From: Thalassia testudinum
Lineage: Eukaryota > Streptophyta > Magnoliopsida > Alismatales > Hydrocharitaceae
Assembly: GCA_037157565.1 (NCBI GenBank)
Contig: JAZHRO010000054.1
Coordinates: forward strand, 14,491,501 to 14,555,500
Direction: 5' to 3'
DNA: 64,000 nt
Shown: positions 61,180 through 64,000 of the stretch, piece after piece
Layout of the letters: every line of letters begins with the position of its first letter
How positions within the stretch are numbered: the first letter of the stretch is position 1
Notes under the pieces: generated by a model
Databases searched by the model: none
Told to the model about the DNA's origin: nothing
Seen by the model: only the letters and a program-made list of their open reading frames with translations
Position numbers and translations under genes: made by a program

Positions 61180-62120
61180 ATATTTACTTAGAAGAGGGCG
61201 CACGACCTTCCCGTGAAATGCAGAGACGTTTAAACCCCAATCTGCAGGAGGTCATGAAAAAGGAGATCATCAAGTGGTTAGATGCAGGGATCATTTACCC
61301 GATCTCCGACAGTCGTTGGGTGAGCCCAATTCAGGTTGTGCCTAAAAAGGCAGGGCTCACCACCATTACGACTGAAACTGGAGAAGTCATACCTACCCGA
61401 TTAGCCAACTCGTGGAGAGTCTGCATAGATTACAGACGACTCAATTCCTCCACGATGAAGGATCATTTCCCACTACCTTTCATTGATCAGATTCTCGAGA
61501 AATTAGCGGGAAATCGATTCTTCTGCTTTCTTGACGAGTACTCCGATTATAACCAAGTAGCTATTCATCCTGAGGACTAAGAGAAGACCACGTTCACCAG
61601 CCCCTTCGAAACTTACGCATTCCGAAGGATGCCTTTTGGTCTCTGTAATGCACCTGCGACTTTTCAGCGGTGCATGCTTGCCATATTCTCTGATATGGTA
61701 GGTGATTATCTGGAAGTCTTCATGGATGATTTTTCAATTTTCGGGGCATCATTTGATGATTGCCTCCAGCACTTGGTTCATATACTTAGGCGCTGCATCG
61801 ATGTTAATTTGGTTCTTTCCTGGGAAAAGAGCCATTTTATGGTGCCTAAGGGGATTGTCCTAGGACATCTGATTTCTGAGAAGGGAATCCAAGTGGATCG
61901 AGCCAAGGTTGATCTAATTTCTCGTCTTCCTATGCCTAGCTCGATCAGGGACATCCGCTCTTTTCTGGGGCATGTCGATTTTTACTGTCATTTCATTCCG
62001 GATTTTTCAAAAATCGCGTGCCCCTTGACTACTCTTCTCTCTAAGGATGTGCCCTTCGAGATCTCCAAGGAATGCACTCAAGCATTTGAAAACCTCCGTG
62101 ACCGAGTCACCCAAGCCTGA
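61180..62120 (+). pseudogene. Athila reverse transcriptase
   Basis: LNPNLQEVMKKEIIKWLDAG, WVSPIQVVPKKAG, SWRVCIDYRRLNSSTMKDHF and FFCFLDEYSDYNQVAIHPED (Gly changed to Glu and Asp in the usual LDGYSGYNQ), then TAA at 61,578. The frame continues MPFGLCNAPATFQRCM and the catalytic FMDDFSIFG is intact. It ends at TGA 62,118, just before RNase H. Confidence 0.88.
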
Positions 62121-62520
62121 TCCTACAATCCCCTGATTGGTCTCAACCCTTTGAGATCATGTGCGATGCATCTGACTTCGCTGTAGGAGCAGTTCTGGGG
62201 CAGAAAGCTGACGGGAAACCCGTGGTCATCTACTACGCTAGCAAGGCACTTGACGAGGCTCAGTGTAACTATACAGTTACGGAGAAAGAGATGCTAGCCG
62301 TAGTATTTGCCCTTGAAAAATTTTGATCTTATCTCCTGGGTTCCCACGTCATCATCTACTCGGATCACACGGCTGTGAGGCATCTCCTTACCAAGAAGGA
62401 CGCGAAGACCCAACTAATTCGATGGATCTTGCTGTTGCAAGAATTTGATCTTGAGATTCGCAACAAGGCGGGAAGACAAAATGTGGTAGTTAACCATTTA
62501 TCCCGCCTTCCTTCTGAAAT
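62121..62520 (+). pseudogene. Athila RNase H
   Basis: In a shifted frame: FEIMCDASDFAVGAVLGQK, VIYYASKALDEAQCNYTVTE, a TGA after LEKF near 62,324, then VIIYSDHTAVRHLLTKKDAK and VVVNHLSRLPSE (canonical ADHLSRL). The Asp and Glu positions are present but the frame is broken. Confidence 0.85.
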
Positions 62521-62695
62521 CATCTACCCTTCTGGACCCATCACGGAGCATTTCCCTGATGAGCACTTGCTGACTATTGGTACTAAACTTCCATGGTTTG
62601 CTAATATAGTAAACTACTTGGCATCTCATCAGATCCTGTCTGATTGGCCGAAAGCCAAGAAAGACAAATTGCGCTCTGATGTCAAGTATTACATT

Positions 62696-63883
62696 TAGGT
62701 AGATTCGTACCTCTTCCGCATAGGTGCCGACCAAATCATCTGGAGATGTGTCCCGGAAGGTGAAGTCAATGATATTCTCTCCTTTTGCCATGATCAGGCA
62801 TGCGGTGGCCATTTCTCTGGGCATAAAACCGCATCGAAAATCCTCCAGTGTGGCTTTTATTGGCCCACTCAGTTCAAGGATACATACAATCACTGCAAGG
62901 TATGCAGTCGTTGCCAAACTTTGGGCAACATGAGCCATCACGACATGATGCCTTTGCAGCCAATCCTTGTATGCAAAATCTTTGATGTTTGGGGGATTGA
63001 TTTTATGGGCTCCTTTCCTGTTTCAGATGGCTTCGAGTACATTCTGCTGGCTGTGGACTATGTGTCCAAATGGATCGAAGCCATACCGACCCGAACCTGT
63101 GATCATAGAATCGTTCTCAAATTCATTCATCATAATATCTTCTCATGGTTCGGGATTTCTCATGCTATCATCTCTAACGGGGGGACCCATTTCACAAATG
63201 CTCAGTTCAGGTCACTGATGACCAAATACGGGGTCTCTCACCGAATCTCCACTCCTTATCACCCCCAGACTAATGGTCTAGCTGAGCTATCAAATCGGGA
63301 GATCAAGAAAATCCTGCAGGTCACTATTCGGCTTGACAGGAAGGACTGGTCGTCTCGACTTCCGAAAGCCTTGTGGACCTATAGGACCGCCCACAAAACC
63401 TAATTAGGCATGTCTCCCTTTAGACTGGTGTATGGGAAGGCGTGTCACCTTCCCGTCGAACTGGAGCGCAAAGCCTATTGGGCAATACGGAATTGTAATC
63501 TAGATCTTTCTAAGGCTGGAACCCACAGAAAGCTTCAAATTAGCGAGATCGATGAACTACGTCTTGATGCGTACGAGAACTCCCGAATCTACAAGGAGCA
63601 GGTTAAAGCCTTCCATGATAAGCATATCTCTAGAAAGATCTTTCATCCTTGTCAGAAGGTCCTGCTCTTTGATGCTCGACTCAAGCTTTTCCCTGGGAAG
63701 CTGCGATCCAAGTGGGTCGGACCATACTTGGTTCGACAGGTTTTTGGAAATGGAGCCGTTGAAATTAGTCCGCTCAGCCATGATTCCGAACCTTTCATCG
63801 TGAATGGTCAGAGACTCAAACCTTTCATTGATATAACTTCTATTGATTTGGCTGAATCATCATCTATCCTCCATTTTCCCTGA
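62696..63883 (+). pseudogene. Athila integrase
   Basis: The zinc finger (CHDQACGGHFSGHKTASKIL ... CSRCQTLGN) precedes the core. The first Asp is present (GIDFMGSFP), the second is Asn (AIISNGGTHF; canonical SDGGTHF), and Glu is present (AELSNREIKK). A TAA at 63,402 splits the C-terminal part ([20 protein letters not shown] ... KWVGPYLV). It is catalytically dead from the Asp-to-Asn change alone. Confidence 0.88.
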
Positions 63884-64000
63884 ACATATTACGTCCAGCC
63901 GATGGCGTAAAACTCAACGCTAAACGGGAGACAGCCCGTCATTCTCTTTGAAAACCTAAAACCTTTTCTAACACCTTTGTGCACTTAAGGTTCACCCTTT
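63884..64000 (+). other. Post-pol spacer of Athila-type element
   Basis: Non-coding, with GGGAGACAGCCCG (about 63,927), a motif type seen after pol in Athila elements. It runs off the window. Confidence 0.5.

Larger units (their letters stand above)
49198..64000 (+). mobile_element. Athila-type gypsy retrotransposon (element F), 5' part to window end
   Basis: 5' LTR 49,198-51,972, primer site at 51,977, leader with two inserted solo LTRs, then gag, protease, RT, RNase H and integrase ending at 63,880. The 3' LTR is outside. Domain sequences (LDLGAS protease, WRVCIDYRRLN RT, no chromodomain) and the tRNA-Asp-type primer place it with the Athila/Tat side of gypsy. Frameshifts and stops occur in every domain. 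After pol, ACGGGAGACAGCCCG (about 63,925) resembles the GGGAGGCAACCC motif seen downstream of Athila pol. Whether an env-like ORF exists cannot be seen. Confidence 0.85.

Overview
This is plant nuclear DNA. The gene architecture (a GC-rich first exon, small coding exons, introns of up to 7.6 kb) and the dominance of Ty3/gypsy LTR retrotransposons suggest a monocot with a fairly large, repeat-rich genome. The species cannot be named from the sequence.

Positions 1-21,339 (minus strand) hold the only host gene I recognise. It is a HOS1 orthologue: the RING-type E3 ubiquitin ligase and nuclear-pore-associated protein HIGH EXPRESSION OF OSMOTICALLY RESPONSIVE GENES 1. I place nine exons with consistent splice phases: 21,339-21,217; 20,280-19,887; 19,778-19,644; 18,390-18,152; 10,593-10,198; 10,086-9,928; 7,512-6,985; 6,746-6,621; and the start of exon 9 at 43-1. 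About 714 residues are visible, and the C-terminal exons lie beyond the window start. Introns 4 (7.6 kb) and 8 (6.6 kb) are inflated by transposons. Intron 8 holds a foldback repeat, a TIR-bounded element carrying an unrecognised ORF, a deleted Ty1/copia element with a hAT-like element nested in it (with target-site duplication), and a three-copy tandem repeat. Intron 4 holds a copia-type LTR, an antisense LINE remnant and a region of subterminal repeats.

Positions 21,340-24,871 are the HOS1 upstream flank, with a GA microsatellite, followed by a decayed minus-strand LINE 3' end.

Positions 24,872-42,339 are a nest of one gypsy chromovirus (Tekay/Del-like) LTR family. An old minus-strand LTR (B) is split by a complete but dead plus-strand element (A, about 25.4-35.4 kb). 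Next comes a deleted minus-strand element (D, 37.3-42.3 kb) that keeps an open integrase reading frame. These LTRs are about 2.6 kb long and are studded with the palindrome CAGACGTCTG.

Positions 42,340-45,614 are a LINE (L1 type) truncated in its reverse transcriptase. Positions 46,210-49,091 are a solo Athila-type LTR with a CTCAC target-site duplication.

Positions 49,198-64,000 are an Athila-type gypsy element (5' LTR, tRNA-Asp-type primer site, gag, protease, RT, RNase H, integrase) running off the window end. Its leader is interrupted by two solo Tekay-type LTRs in opposite orientations, each with its own 5-bp duplication. None of the elements looks autonomous: every polyprotein is broken by stops, frameshifts or lost catalytic residues.
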